Source of the DNA: Chryseobacterium sp.
GTDB lineage: Bacteria; Bacteroidota; Bacteroidia; Flavobacteriales; Weeksellaceae
Direction of reading: 5' to 3'
DNA length: 64,000 nucleotides
NCBI RefSeq assembly: GCF_008831505.1
Contig: NZ_CP044508.1
Span: 1-64,000 of the forward strand
Shown here: piece after piece, positions 16,883-26,019 of the stretch
How positions within the stretch are numbered: position 1 is the first letter of the stretch
Layout of the letters: each line of letters starts with the position of its first letter
Position numbers and translations under genes: made by a program
Notes under the pieces: model-generated
Databases searched by the model: none
Seen by the model: the letters and a program-made list of their open reading frames with translations, nothing else
What the model was told of the DNA's origin: nothing

Positions 16883-18836
16883 AATGTTGGAATAAGGTAT
16901 TGATTTGAGAAGATTGTGCGGGATAGGCAGATTGTAACGGGGCTTTCAGATCTGCTGCACTGTGTACCGAAGAAGTGAGCCTGCTGAAAATGGGGGCTAA
17001 ATTGTACTGGCTTACGGATTGGATACTTACTTCGTCAAGAATGTAATTTAATTGAGTTCCGGTTCCACTTCTATGGACAGAAGGGTCAAAGGTGCCATTG
17101 TTCCTTCCCACATCCATTAAATCCACCATCAATCCGTGGGCAAACCAGCTTCTGTCATCATATCGGGTAGAAGTCATTGGCCGGTCATAGATGCTAAAAC
17201 CTTCCAATATGCCGTTTACCACGCCCATTTGCTGCCGGGATCTTCCTGTATTGGTGCTTACTATACTGCTGCTGTAATAAAAATGGGTAACACTAAATTC
17301 CGCAAAAGTGGCCCAGCCTTCGCCCAAGCCAATACGCGCACCGGTTTGCAGAGAAGGTGATGCTCCATTTTGGTAGGGATCCATGGCACTGGTAAAATGT
17401 ATATTGCTTAACTCACTTGCAAAAAGTTGTGCCCAGTACGTGGCTCCTGTTTTTGCGGCATGGGAGTAATGTGCAGCTTCATGAAAGATAAGCTGGTGTA
17501 TCCTCCGGCTGTCGCTTCGGGTTTCATTGCTTCGGGGGTTTACTCCGGTATAAATTTGATCCGGCCGCAAATGTTTTGGTACTAAATTGATGGTAAAACC
17601 AGTTGTGAAATTATTTAAAACATTCCATAATGGAGCTTCTCCAATATTGGCGAAAGAAGCCATAAGCGGCAATTGCTGGTATTTATAGAGCATGGGTGTA
17701 GCACCACTCTCCTTGGCTCCTTCCCAGGCCCAAACATTGGCATTGCTAATGGTATTGCTGATGCCGTAGGTATTACAATAATCTACATACTTTCGCAAAC
17801 CATTATTCACCGTTCCTTTAGTCCAAAGGTGGTTCCCATTGCTGGCAAAAGTAGAATAAGGAATATGCTTGGTTGTTCCGGTTGTATTTTTATTTACGGT
17901 CATCAGGTAATCCGAAACAGCAATCCCCAGAACTTCGTTCCAGGTTTTCCTTATGGTGGCCGTGTTTCCTCTCCATTTCGCCCTTATTTGTACATCTCCC
18001 CTGTATTTTTTAGCAGTCCCGTTAAAATTGCCATTGTTGTCCGTATAGGTGTAATGCCACCAAAATACCCGGCCATAAGAAATTTCGGCCTTCATTAAGC
18101 CTTCTGTTAAATTAGTCCCCGTGTTTTCAAGAGTGATCTTTCCTGAAGGATAAAATTTATTATTAGAAGCCATCGCCATCAATCCTTGCTGTCCGTTAAG
18201 GTACTCCGGAAGAGATTCTTCGGTTAGTGAAATACCGTCGGCTTCCAAGTCGTCTTGCCAATCGGCAAAAAACAAAGAAACTGTTTCTACATCATATTCA
18301 TCGTCTGTTGGCTGATATAACTCTTCTATAACATCATATTGTACTCCGGATGGCATCTTATAACCTACGGGAATTACGGTATATAATGAATGATACAAAT
18401 CATCTTCATTTTGAGGCATAACATAATAGTCGCCTTCTTGCACCACATCATAATCCAAAGGATAATCGTGGAGAACAGGCGTATCTGCGTTACTTTCGTT
18501 ATCCAAATTATCTATTGCTTCTAAATCTGCTTCGGATTGCGGGTTTAGTTTTATGTAATAATGCGTTGCAGAAACTTGCATACCAGTAAACGGAGAATTA
18601 CTTACCACATCGTTATAATAATCAAAAGCATTCTGCATATTTGCTACTGAATAAGGGTTTATTAGCTGTTGACCTAATATAATTTGCGTATGCTGGTCAG
18701 GCTTTTGGTTTTCATTTGCTGCACGAGCAAAAAAATTCATGTTATTATTTGGAATTTCTACTGCATCAATGAGCAAAGGATCCCGTTGACAATTCCACAA
18801 AAGCAATCCTAAAATCGCAAATAAATAATTTTTCAT
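16872..18836 (-). CDS. HExxH metallopeptidase-like lipoprotein, 654 aa
   Basis: The protein begins with MKNYLFAILGLLLWNC, a lipoprotein signal with Cys16. A long N-terminal region (NPYSVANMQNAFDYYNDV) is shared with the paralogue at 41518. A beta domain resembling a carboxypeptidase regulatory fold follows (TYTDNNGNFNGTAKKYRGDV). The zinc motif is HEAAH at residues 452-456, with GEGWATFAEF ~50 residues later supplying a plausible third ligand (Glu506), as in gluzincins. It is probably a surface-anchored zinc protease. Its 3' end overlaps the lipoprotein A start, and its last ~95 codons are repeated downstream. The substrate is unknown. Confidence 0.78.
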   Translation of the reverse strand: MKNYLFAILGLLLWNCQRDPLLIDAVEIPNNNMNFFARAANENQKPDQHTQIILGQQLINPYSVANMQNAFDYYNDVVSNSPFTGMQVSATHYYIKLNPQSEADLEAIDNLDNESNADTPVLHDYPLDYDVVQEGDYYVMPQNEDDLYHSLYTVIPVGYKMPSGVQYDVIEELYQPTDDEYDVETVSLFFADWQDDLEADGISLTEESLPEYLNGQQGLMAMASNNKFYPSGKITLENTGTNLTEGLMKAEISYGRVFWWHYTYTDNNGNFNGTAKKYRGDVQIRAKWRGNTATIRKTWNEVLGIAVSDYLMTVNKNTTGTTKHIPYSTFASNGNHLWTKGTVNNGLRKYVDYCNTYGISNTISNANVWAWEGAKESGATPMLYKYQQLPLMASFANIGEAPLWNVLNNFTTGFTINLVPKHLRPDQIYTGVNPRSNETRSDSRRIHQLIFHEAAHYSHAAKTGATYWAQLFASELSNIHFTSAMDPYQNGASPSLQTGARIGLGEGWATFAEFSVTHFYYSSSIVSTNTGRSRQQMGVVNGILEGFSIYDRPMTSTRYDDRSWFAHGLMVDLMDVGRNNGTFDPSVHRSGTGTQLNYILDEVSIQSVSQYNLAPIFSRLTSSVHSAADLKAPLQSAYPAQSSQINTLFQHYGY

Positions 18837-19369
18837 AGTGTGTTTTATTAAATTTCAGATAAAAGTAATCTTTTTTAATATGCTGGTGTTAAATATGTAT
18901 ATTTTTTTGAACGCTGACTTGTATAATTAATTATTATTAAGACCTTTTATAAAATAAAATGTACACTCCAAAAGCAAAACAGAGAATCCTAAAAGAATAG
19001 CAACTAACGGACTGACCCAATAATGAAAGAAAAACCACTGAATCCGTGTCGATACCAATTTGAGAGGGAGTCGGTGTGGGTGCACTGAAGCGAGTTAAGT
19101 CCCAAGTATCGAAGGGACTAAAAGACTATAATTATTATACCACAATAAACCCTGATACAATGGCGATTGAACGTATAGAGCACCAAGGGAATTGAAATTT
19201 TTCGGAAAAATTGATGTGATTGCAAATAATTACGAAGATGATTATGAAAAACTTAAGGAGTTCATCAGCTTAAAACTTACAGATGCAGAGAAAAGACCTT
19301 GATAGTTTTGAATTAAAAGTCGTGCAGATCGTCAGCTATACTTGTAGTGCACCAATAATTATTAATAGA
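18837..19369. other. Intergenic stretch with a coding remnant
   Basis: Most of this stretch shows nothing recognisable. On the plus strand at about 19170-19303 an open stretch without a start codon reads KFFGKIDVIANNYEDDYEKL and ends at a TGA. Its composition looks like a real protein, so it is probably the tail of a decayed gene. Confidence 0.35.
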
Positions 19370-19594
19370 CTAAGGCTCTATATTCTTTTTACTTTCCTCT
19401 CCCAACAGATGATCGAATGCCTGATTCATGTCGAGTCCCTGCTTGCGAAGGTACATGAAGTACCGGGTAGATTTGCTTTTGAAAAAAGAGTTTTCTATAT
19501 AATAAACACCTTTAGGATTACATTTTACGTAATTGCTTAATTCTCCCAGGTTAGCCTTGAAGTTTAAAAACTTACGCATTTTTATTCCGCTCAT
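19370..19594 (-). CDS. Small hypothetical protein
   Basis: A 74-codon frame; the more likely start is the internal MRKFLNFKANLG a few codons in (about 19577). The product is basic and aromatic (YYIENSFFKSKSTRYFMYLR) without signal or membrane helix. I do not recognise it. An opposing frame at 19283-19540 has a less protein-like composition. It lies alone between the repeat array and the transglycosylase gene. Confidence 0.4.
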   Translation of the reverse strand: MSGIKMRKFLNFKANLGELSNYVKCNPKGVYYIENSFFKSKSTRYFMYLRKQGLDMNQAFDHLLGEESKKNIEP

Positions 19595-19765
19595 TCTTAA
19601 AGTATTTGTAGATCTTAAGTAAATCTGAAAACCAAATACTAATTATTTGCCCTGCAAATCCATTTGTAAAAATAGAAAAAAATCTCATCTCAAAATACTT
19701 AGTTTCAAAAATAGCATTTTCCCTCCTAAGAGGTGGAAATAAGTTGCGTATATTTGGAAACTCTC

Positions 19766-20683
19766 ATGAAGAAAGGCTGGTTTACCATCTTAATTTTGAC
19801 TTCTGTTACACTATCTGCCCAAAACAGTATTGTGGTTGAGAATGGTGAAGCATTCATAAAGCATGACCAGAACTTTATCCGAAACTTGGGCCACTTGAAC
19901 GTTAGTAGTGAGAGTTTTGAAAGCCACCTCAATTTATCTACTTATAAAGAACGTTTTGAATTTCTGAATCAGAATACCGCATTAAACATTGATTATAACA
20001 ATGTAACCTACACATATGTGAAAAAGTTTCTTTCCTATCGTTGGTATCCTAAAATTATTGGGCTTTCTGTCTATTATTTCCCGCTGTTCGAAAGCAAACT
20101 AGACAAATATGGAGTACCCAGGGAACTGAAATACCTGGCGGTAGTAGAAAGCGCATTAAATCCCAGAGCAAGATCCTGGGCAGGTGCCTCTGGGCTCTGG
20201 CAATTTATGCCCGCCACCGGATCGGAATATGGATTGCGAAGAACCCAATATGTAAACACCTTCCATGACCCCATGAGCAATGCAGATGCCGCAGCACGCT
20301 ATCTTCGTGACCTACATAAAATATATAAAGACTGGAACCTGGCCATCTCAGCCTACAATTGCGGTCCGGGCAATGTAAACCGGGCTATAAAAAAAGCAGG
20401 TAGCCGTAACTACTGGCAAATTCGACCTTATCTTCCAAAAGAAACTCAGGCGTATGTACCGTCGTTTATTGCGGTCAATTACATTTTCAATTTTTACAGA
20501 GCGCATCAGATGCAGCCGAAATATTTCAAATACAGTTTCTTTGACCTGAAAATTATCAAAGTACATACAGACACCAGTTTTCAGGAACTTTCCGGAAAAT
20601 TCGATATAAATATTCTAAGATTTGCGAACCCTCAGTTCAGCACAGATCATATACCTGCAGGCAGCATTGTTTATGTTAAATAA
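19766..20683 (+). CDS. Lytic transglycosylase (SLT/MltD type)
   Basis: A secreted murein lytic transglycosylase that cleaves the glycan strand to leave 1,6-anhydro ends, locally opening the wall for the conjugation channel. I use the ATG at 19766, 33 bases inside the longest frame, because it gives a proper signal peptide (MKKGWFTILILTSVTLSAQ). The SLT domain shows the catalytic Glu128 in AVVESALNP, then ASGLWQFMPATG and AYNCGPGNVNRAI. The C-terminal ~50 residues could be a short LysM-like end. The sequence TATATTTG just upstream resembles a -7 box. It faces the tra operon tail-to-tail and is probably its VirB1-like component. Confidence 0.88.
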   Translation: MKKGWFTILILTSVTLSAQNSIVVENGEAFIKHDQNFIRNLGHLNVSSESFESHLNLSTYKERFEFLNQNTALNIDYNNVTYTYVKKFLSYRWYPKIIGLSVYYFPLFESKLDKYGVPRELKYLAVVESALNPRARSWAGASGLWQFMPATGSEYGLRRTQYVNTFHDPMSNADAAARYLRDLHKIYKDWNLAISAYNCGPGNVNRAIKKAGSRNYWQIRPYLPKETQAYVPSFIAVNYIFNFYRAHQMQPKYFKYSFFDLKIIKVHTDTSFQELSGKFDINILRFANPQFSTDHIPAGSIVYVK

Positions 20684-20714
20684 AAACGGGAAGATATTTT
20701 CTCCTCCTGTTTTT
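20682..20714. terminator. Bidirectional terminator between transglycosylase and tra operon
   Basis: An imperfect hairpin (AAAAACGGGA pairing with TCCTGTTTTT) lies in the 49-base gap between two convergent genes and has A- and T-runs on both sides. It could end both transcripts. Confidence 0.5.
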
Positions 20715-20732
20715 GGTTTAATTGTCAAGTAA

Positions 20733-21197
20733 TTAATAGTTTTTCGTATATACCAGCAGGGTAGGTGTTCCCTGTTGTTTTTCTACAGTAATCGTCACAT
20801 TTAACTTCTTCATCGGAAATTCGTTTTTACCCACAAACAACTGAGGTTGGACATCTAATTGGTCGAAATCAAGGCTATTCACAGGAGTAGTCGGAATGAA
20901 GGTATAACTATAATTAGGTTCATTGAAGGGACTTCCGTGCGGATTATCATTTTCTGCTTTAACTACCATATCAATCTTCGTGATGGGGTATGGCTCTGTG
21001 AGCGTACCGGAAAAATTAATTCTTTTTAGGTATAATCTGTCATTATCAGATTTATGAAAGTACATAACTCCTTCAATCGGCGACTGTGGTACGTTAAAAT
21101 TTTCGGTATAATCCGTTAATACCGGTTCGCCAGAATCTTCTCTGCAGGAGGTTGTGACAAACAATAATGCTAGAAGAACAAATGCTAGATTTTTCAT
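20733..21197 (-). CDS. Last lipoprotein gene of the tra operon
   Basis: A 154-residue lipoprotein (MKNLAFVLLALLFVTTSC, Cys18) with a beta-rich mature part containing DNDRLYLKRINFSGTLTEPY. It resembles the small DUF3872/TraQ lipoproteins found at this end of Bacteroidota conjugation operons, but I cannot assign it firmly. It follows the TraQ-like gene by 24 bases in the same direction and is probably an outer-membrane accessory of the mating apparatus. Confidence 0.62.
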   Translation of the reverse strand: MKNLAFVLLALLFVTTSCREDSGEPVLTDYTENFNVPQSPIEGVMYFHKSDNDRLYLKRINFSGTLTEPYPITKIDMVVKAENDNPHGSPFNEPNYSYTFIPTTPVNSLDFDQLDVQPQLFVGKNEFPMKKLNVTITVEKQQGTPTLLVYTKNY

Positions 21198-21221
21198 AAG
21201 ACTAAATTGAAAGGATTTAAA

Positions 21222-22298
21222 TTAAAAAATAATGTTTGGTGTAACTATTTGCGAAAATGAATTGCCCTGAGTATCGAAAAAAGTAACCGTATATTTTTCT
21301 TCAAGAAGGTTGATCCCATTACCCGCCTGAAAGTCTGCAATATTATTAAACCAATTGGTCAAGTTAATAACCTGTTGAGGAGATGGTGGCGTATAGTGAA
21401 ACGTTTTAGTCACAATAGCATAGCTGGGACCGTTAGAATTACTGTTACGCCTGTAGTATTCCAGCTCAATACTGGTAATCTGAGCATTCTCCCTTGTCTT
21501 TGCCTGTAAATTTAAAGTAGCATGGTTAGCATAGAGACAGCAACCACTCTGGGATTTTTGCACAACCAAGAAGGGTGGGCTTATGAAGCCAAAGAAACTG
21601 GAAGTATAATTAATTAAAATTTCTTTCTCCAAACCGTAGTTATTCCTTGCTGTCAGTTTCACCTTCACCAAGCCCACCGATGTCGGGGTAAAGGTTAGAA
21701 TACTAGTGCCGTTTTGAAAGGGAGAATAGGTGTTTAGTGGAATGTTAAAAGTACCCTGCCCATCCATCAATTCGGCTTTCACGTGAAAAGATTGGGTAGT
21801 GTTTCCTCCATCAAGAACGACAGTAATAACGTCTGACATATTAATATCCTTTTCGGTAGAGGTAGCATTGGCTGAAAAATTAAAATCAGGAACCTGCACA
21901 TATTCGAGTTCGAAAATTTCCTCTTTGGAAAATCCTTTACTGTTCTTAATGATGAATTTCAGATTGTGAATTCCCTGCTCGGTGCCGGTGTATTCAAAAA
22001 TATTGTTCTGGCTGATCAACTCATATTCGGTATTAGGATTCAGGGTATTTCCATTAAGCTTCAGAACCCCGTTCTTATCGGACGAGAAAGAAAAAGATGT
22101 ATCTAGGCTGGAAAATGCATAATCCGGCATAATATTCATCTTCAAAGTGTTTAAATCTCCTACATTCTTTTTAATAAAATTGTAGTCTCTCTCTACCTTA
22201 AAGCTAAACTGGGCGCTGTCGTCAGTTATCGTGCTGTCCTCTCTGCAGGATATGAATAAAAGTAAAAAGGCTAAAAAAGTAACTCCCATATTGTTCAT
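21222..22298 (-). CDS. TraQ-like conjugation lipoprotein
   Basis: A 358-residue lipoprotein: MNNMGVTFLAFLLLFISC with Cys18, then repeated beta-sandwich segments (FSFKVERDYNFIKKN; ELISQNNIFEYTGTEQGIHN; FIIKNSKGFSKEEIFELEY). The pattern is like the TraQ/DUF3872 protein of CTnDOT, which is less than half this length, so there may be two to three copies of the domain. It lies between TraO and the terminal lipoprotein in the tra operon. The role is presumably surface exclusion, pilus support or channel assembly; the specific function is unknown. Confidence 0.6.
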   Translation of the reverse strand: MNNMGVTFLAFLLLFISCREDSTITDDSAQFSFKVERDYNFIKKNVGDLNTLKMNIMPDYAFSSLDTSFSFSSDKNGVLKLNGNTLNPNTEYELISQNNIFEYTGTEQGIHNLKFIIKNSKGFSKEEIFELEYVQVPDFNFSANATSTEKDINMSDVITVVLDGGNTTQSFHVKAELMDGQGTFNIPLNTYSPFQNGTSILTFTPTSVGLVKVKLTARNNYGLEKEILINYTSSFFGFISPPFLVVQKSQSGCCLYANHATLNLQAKTRENAQITSIELEYYRRNSNSNGPSYAIVTKTFHYTPPSPQQVINLTNWFNNIADFQAGNGINLLEEKYTVTFFDTQGNSFSQIVTPNIIF

Positions 22299-22324
22299 AA
22301 TGTCTCCTTTTAATAATTATTATT

Positions 22325-22894
22325 TTAATTAAATGAATATTTAAGTCCGCCAAAGACACCATAGTTGCTCTTGGAAAAACTGCTTTTCAAATCGTAATAC
22401 TGAGTGTAATTGACCAATAGCGAAACCTTTCTGGCAAGGAAAATCTCCAGTTCTGCACTTCCGGACAAACCGTAGATAAACCCTTTTATATCGCCCGGGA
22501 TCACTGAGCTATAAAGGGGGCTTCTTGTATTACCGTTATTAACTTGTTCGTAAGCCCCATAAGCACCGGCCCATCCATTAAGGAGCACGGGGAAAAGTCC
22601 TTCGTAACTGTATCCCGCTGCTACATTAAGTCCATACTTTTGATAGGGCAGGAACTGCTGATCAAACATTTCTACACTATAATTATGGTAAAAAGCCTCT
22701 GCTTTCCCGAGGATTCCTTTGGAGCCGATCACTTTGCCATAGCCTAACTTGGCCATGGGACCTACTGAAAGATCATCTTGGCCCGGCATAATTCCGTACT
22801 CTGCATGAATCCATGACTGGGCATCACGCCGCCCCTGTGAGTTAATTGTAATCCCAAGAAGAATCAAAGTCAATACTATTACTCTTTCTCTCAT
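22325..22894 (-). CDS. traO: Conjugal transfer protein TraO
   Basis: A 189-residue exported protein with signal MRERVIVLTLILLGITINSQ, then a predicted outer-membrane beta-barrel-like sequence of alternating aromatic residues (GLNVAAGYSYEGLFPVLLNG; VSLLVNYTQYYDLKSSF) ending in GGLKYSFN, a typical barrel C-terminus with a final aromatic before Asn. This matches the TraO family of Bacteroidota conjugation systems. It lies directly after TraN. Assignment rests on order, length and barrel-like pattern. Confidence 0.78.
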   Translation of the reverse strand: MRERVIVLTLILLGITINSQGRRDAQSWIHAEYGIMPGQDDLSVGPMAKLGYGKVIGSKGILGKAEAFYHNYSVEMFDQQFLPYQKYGLNVAAGYSYEGLFPVLLNGWAGAYGAYEQVNNGNTRSPLYSSVIPGDIKGFIYGLSGSAELEIFLARKVSLLVNYTQYYDLKSSFSKSNYGVFGGLKYSFN

Positions 22895-22906
22895 ATCTTA
22901 CTATTA

Positions 22907-23458
22907 TTAATTTACAAATTCTGCCTGCGAAATTTGCTTTGGAGTCACCGTTAAAACGATTGTCCTTTCACCGTCAGTTTCCGTCATAATGAACAGGAGA
23001 TTTCTATTGTCGGCAATGGTAAATTTGTCAAAGACATAAACTATTTTCTGCGAGCTTTTCTTACCTATAGTTTGGGGTTGGTTAGTGTAAATTGGGACAT
23101 ATACTTTCTCTTCCGTCTCAATCTCTCGTCTCCCTGTTTCTAGAGGACTGGTGATAAACGAAATGCTTTCAATATCATAGCTTATATTTTTCCTGTTTTG
23201 AATCTCAAACAGTAAATATATTTTGTCCGCTCCGGTATAAACACCCTTCACATATCCTTCAATGCCCCGAACCAATGCGCTGTTTCTGTTCTTGATCCAG
23301 CCCCTTTCCTTAAGGAGATTTCTGGCTATGATTTCATGCTTTTGAGAAGTATCTGGAGACCCCGCGGAGTCCTTTCCAGTGGTTGAGCCTATTTGGTTTT
23401 GCTGCGCAATACCATAAACGGCACAATTAAAAAAAAGAATTATGGCTAATTTTCTCAT
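22907..23458 (-). CDS. traN: Conjugal transfer protein TraN (VirB9-like)
   Basis: A 183-residue exported protein (signal MRKLAIILFFNCAVYGIAQQ) with the DUF4138/TraN feature set: GYVKGVYTGADKIYLLFEIQ, followed by strands ending QKIVYVFDKFTI. TraN is the periplasmic/outer-membrane core partner of TraM, equivalent to VirB9. At 183 residues it is shorter than the CTnDOT TraN and appears to keep only the C-terminal domain; the N-terminal half may be lost or very divergent. The stop-to-start gap to TraM is a few bases. Confidence 0.8.
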   Translation of the reverse strand: MRKLAIILFFNCAVYGIAQQNQIGSTTGKDSAGSPDTSQKHEIIARNLLKERGWIKNRNSALVRGIEGYVKGVYTGADKIYLLFEIQNRKNISYDIESISFITSPLETGRREIETEEKVYVPIYTNQPQTIGKKSSQKIVYVFDKFTIADNRNLLFIMTETDGERTIVLTVTPKQISQAEFVN

Positions 23459-23464
23459 GGTTTA

Positions 23465-24514
23465 CTAAAAAACTACAATTGTACATTCAATATTCGCTGA
23501 AAGCTTGATTCGGTTATCGGAAGATCTGCTTCCGGAACTGCTTATCGTTCCACCTATTATTCCGCCCAGAACCGGTATCCTGCTCGCTTGGTTTCCTACC
23601 ATATCTCGGGCTCTGTTACCCACAGAACTGGTTGTATTATCACTGCTGATACCTCCGGAAATTGGGAGTCCCAACATACCATCTGAGCCATAGAGTTGGA
23701 GTTGGGCGGGGATAATCTTATTTTTGATCTTAACTGTAGAGAAATTAACATCCAGTCTGCCGTTATTCTCGCTGGCAACACCAGTTACAATCTGTCCCTT
23801 TGCTGTTTCCACATTGTTGATTACAGCCGGCTCCAGAAGGACAAAAGACAGACTTCTGCCCGGAGTCGCATATCCATGCGATATAAGTTTTGCACGTACC
23901 TGTTTACCATCAGTTATTCTCTTTTCCGAAGGATAAGATGAAAAGGACTGCACGTAACCGTTATTCTTAACAGGATGCTGATCATCAGATAACGGGGAGA
24001 CTGTTTCTTCTTTGGGAGCTTGATAGTTCCTTATTTCAGTGTAGCCAATGGAGTTATTCTTGGGTTCCTGCCCTTGCCACATAGAATAATCACCATAGGT
24101 GCTGTGGGAATTATAATTATTTCCTCCTGAACGTGCGGCCGAGGAGGGCTGAACGCTGTACACGGGTTCAGAATACGTTGATTCCTGATAAGTACCTCCA
24201 GAAATATCAGACAAGGCATCTTTAGATCCCTCTGATCTGGAATCGCCAAAAAGGTGATCAAGGGCGGAATTAAGCGACATAGTGTCCTTTCTTCCCAGCT
24301 GATTGGCTTCCGTTCTACTATTGTACTTTTTTGCTTCCACTGCATCCGGATTGCTTATTTCAGCCACATTTGTCTCTCCATCGCTTCCGCTCCAGGCTAC
24401 AACTCCAAGAATAAGTAGAAAGGAAAACAGACCCGCCACCGAATACACAATGATCTTCCGTCTTTCCAATTCGGATTTACCTCTCCAAAAGTGCTTTATC
24501 TTTTCCATCTTCAC
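23465..24514 (-). CDS. traM: Conjugal transfer protein TraM (VirB10-like)
   Basis: This 349-residue inner-membrane protein has one transmembrane helix at ~20-40 (IVYSVAGLFSFLLILGVVAW). A long disordered serine-, asparagine- and glutamine-rich periplasmic spacer follows, then a C-terminal beta domain from about residue 200 (RAKLISHGYATPGRSLSFVL; AKGQIVTGVASENNGRLDVN). This is the TraM/VirB10 architecture: a scaffold spanning the envelope and linking the inner complex to TraN. The start overlaps the TraK stop by 4 bases (ATGA). Confidence 0.85.
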   Translation of the reverse strand: MKMEKIKHFWRGKSELERRKIIVYSVAGLFSFLLILGVVAWSGSDGETNVAEISNPDAVEAKKYNSRTEANQLGRKDTMSLNSALDHLFGDSRSEGSKDALSDISGGTYQESTYSEPVYSVQPSSAARSGGNNYNSHSTYGDYSMWQGQEPKNNSIGYTEIRNYQAPKEETVSPLSDDQHPVKNNGYVQSFSSYPSEKRITDGKQVRAKLISHGYATPGRSLSFVLLEPAVINNVETAKGQIVTGVASENNGRLDVNFSTVKIKNKIIPAQLQLYGSDGMLGLPISGGISSDNTTSSVGNRARDMVGNQASRIPVLGGIIGGTISSSGSRSSDNRIKLSANIECTIVVF

Positions 24515-25209
24515 CGAATTGTAGGATTAATATGTTCTCTCCTGATACTGTCCTGGATCTGTATTTGTTGCTCGGTCGGAGGGTCTACCTTTACAAGGTT
24601 TTCTACAAAATTGGTTATTAGATAACCAAACGGGTTGTAAGGATAGTTGATGTTCACTTTAGTCATTCGCATCTGTACATCCGCCCTGTAGAATTCTTCA
24701 TTTCTTCCGTTTACCCTTTTTACCAGGACAGAAAAATCCAGATTCGGGCTGTCATCAATATTGCTAATATTCCAGCTGTCGGGAAGAATCTCGGCCTTTT
24801 GCACCAAGCCGTTAATGGAAAGAAAATCATTGTAATAACCTTTATTGTCTTTGTCCTTTATAATTTTGGTCGGCTGTTCGCCAACGAGCCAAAGAGCTTT
24901 TTCCTTTTTCTCTTTAATACTGTATTGATCCAGATCATAAAAATTCTTGACAAAATAATCTGCGTTGGATTTCAACACTTTTACCTTGTCTGTTCGGCTA
25001 GAAACAAGACTGAGCGGAATAAGATCTCCGCTGTTATTGATAGTGAATATTTTGTTGGTGCTGTCTGAGTAAATAGCCAGGGATACATACAGCATTGAAA
25101 GAACTGAAATAGTGCTGACAATGACCACCCCCCAAACCGTCCGGTGGTTCTTACGCATCTCACTGTAAATGTCCTTACCGATTTTTATCTCTGCTTTGTC
25201 ATTTTTCAT
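24511..25209 (-). CDS. traK: Conjugal transfer protein TraK (VirB8-like)
   Basis: A 232-residue bitopic inner-membrane protein: a short cytosolic N-terminus, one helix at ~23-45 (VVIVSTISVLSMLYVSLAIY), then a periplasmic VirB8-like domain with the typical DADYFVKNFYDLDQYSIKEK-like region and PYNPFGYLITNF near the end. TraK is the VirB8 equivalent that nucleates the inner-membrane complex. It overlaps TraM by 4 bases and follows TraJ by 6. Confidence 0.86.
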   Translation of the reverse strand: MKNDKAEIKIGKDIYSEMRKNHRTVWGVVIVSTISVLSMLYVSLAIYSDSTNKIFTINNSGDLIPLSLVSSRTDKVKVLKSNADYFVKNFYDLDQYSIKEKKEKALWLVGEQPTKIIKDKDNKGYYNDFLSINGLVQKAEILPDSWNISNIDDSPNLDFSVLVKRVNGRNEEFYRADVQMRMTKVNINYPYNPFGYLITNFVENLVKVDPPTEQQIQIQDSIRREHINPTIR

Positions 25210-25215
25210 TTGCTC

Positions 25216-26016
25216 TTAATTAAAAAAGTTTCTTACCTCCCTGGTCACTATGGCAAAGAGTGAAAACTTCACCATGAATGATATCAGCAGCGCACCTATG
25301 GAATAACCAAAGAGCGTCCGTAAGTCAGTATCATAATTAATTTGATTGATGGTTAGCCCAATGCGCTCCTGTACAAATGTGAATATGGTATCCGTAAACT
25401 TTAATATCGCGGTATAGGCAACTCCCAAAAAAAATAGGCCTATGTATATTTTAACCCATCGAAGCAGCATATCCGGGTCATTCTTAATAGTGGAAAAAGC
25501 AATTGCAAAGGGGAAGATTACCTTAAACAGCTGAAGCAAGAATACTCTCTGCACTAGATACATTCCTACTACACCCATATCCAGAATGCGAAGCAGTTCC
25601 TGAAAGAAAGTCATCAGCCCAGCGGTTAGATATAAAGGGAGCAACGAAATATAGAACGACATCTTATCAAATACATCCATTTCCGAAACGCCTTCTTCGA
25701 TCTTAGATAAATACTGTTCAATTGCGCCGTCTGGCAGAGCCTGTGGTGTTGTGAGGCTTAAATCTATCCCCGCAAACATCGTTTCTATAGCATTTACGAT
25801 CCAGTCTGATCCCACAATGAGTAACCCGTAACCAATGATATTCATTATGCCACCTATCTTAGGTGCCTCCGGATTCTCACCGGTAATCAGAAAATTGCTT
25901 ACCACTCGGATCAGAATGATTGTCATGGCTAAACTTTTGGCACCAACAATAGTGACACTGAATAGGGTAGTGCCCGATATTAGTTTATTAAGGTCTATCA
26001 GCCAGGAGTAATCCAT
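25216..26016 (-). CDS. traJ: Conjugal transfer protein TraJ (VirB6-like)
   Basis: A 266-residue polytopic membrane protein with at least five hydrophobic segments (for example MTIILIRVVSNFLITG, IIGYGLLIVGSDWIV, IYIGLFFLGVAYTAILKF). The topology and position match TraJ/VirB6, which forms part of the inner-membrane channel. It is shorter than CTnDOT TraJ. Only 3 bases separate it from TraI. Confidence 0.82.
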   Translation of the reverse strand: MDYSWLIDLNKLISGTTLFSVTIVGAKSLAMTIILIRVVSNFLITGENPEAPKIGGIMNIIGYGLLIVGSDWIVNAIETMFAGIDLSLTTPQALPDGAIEQYLSKIEEGVSEMDVFDKMSFYISLLPLYLTAGLMTFFQELLRILDMGVVGMYLVQRVFLLQLFKVIFPFAIAFSTIKNDPDMLLRWVKIYIGLFFLGVAYTAILKFTDTIFTFVQERIGLTINQINYDTDLRTLFGYSIGALLISFMVKFSLFAIVTREVRNFFN

Positions 26017-26019
26017 ATT

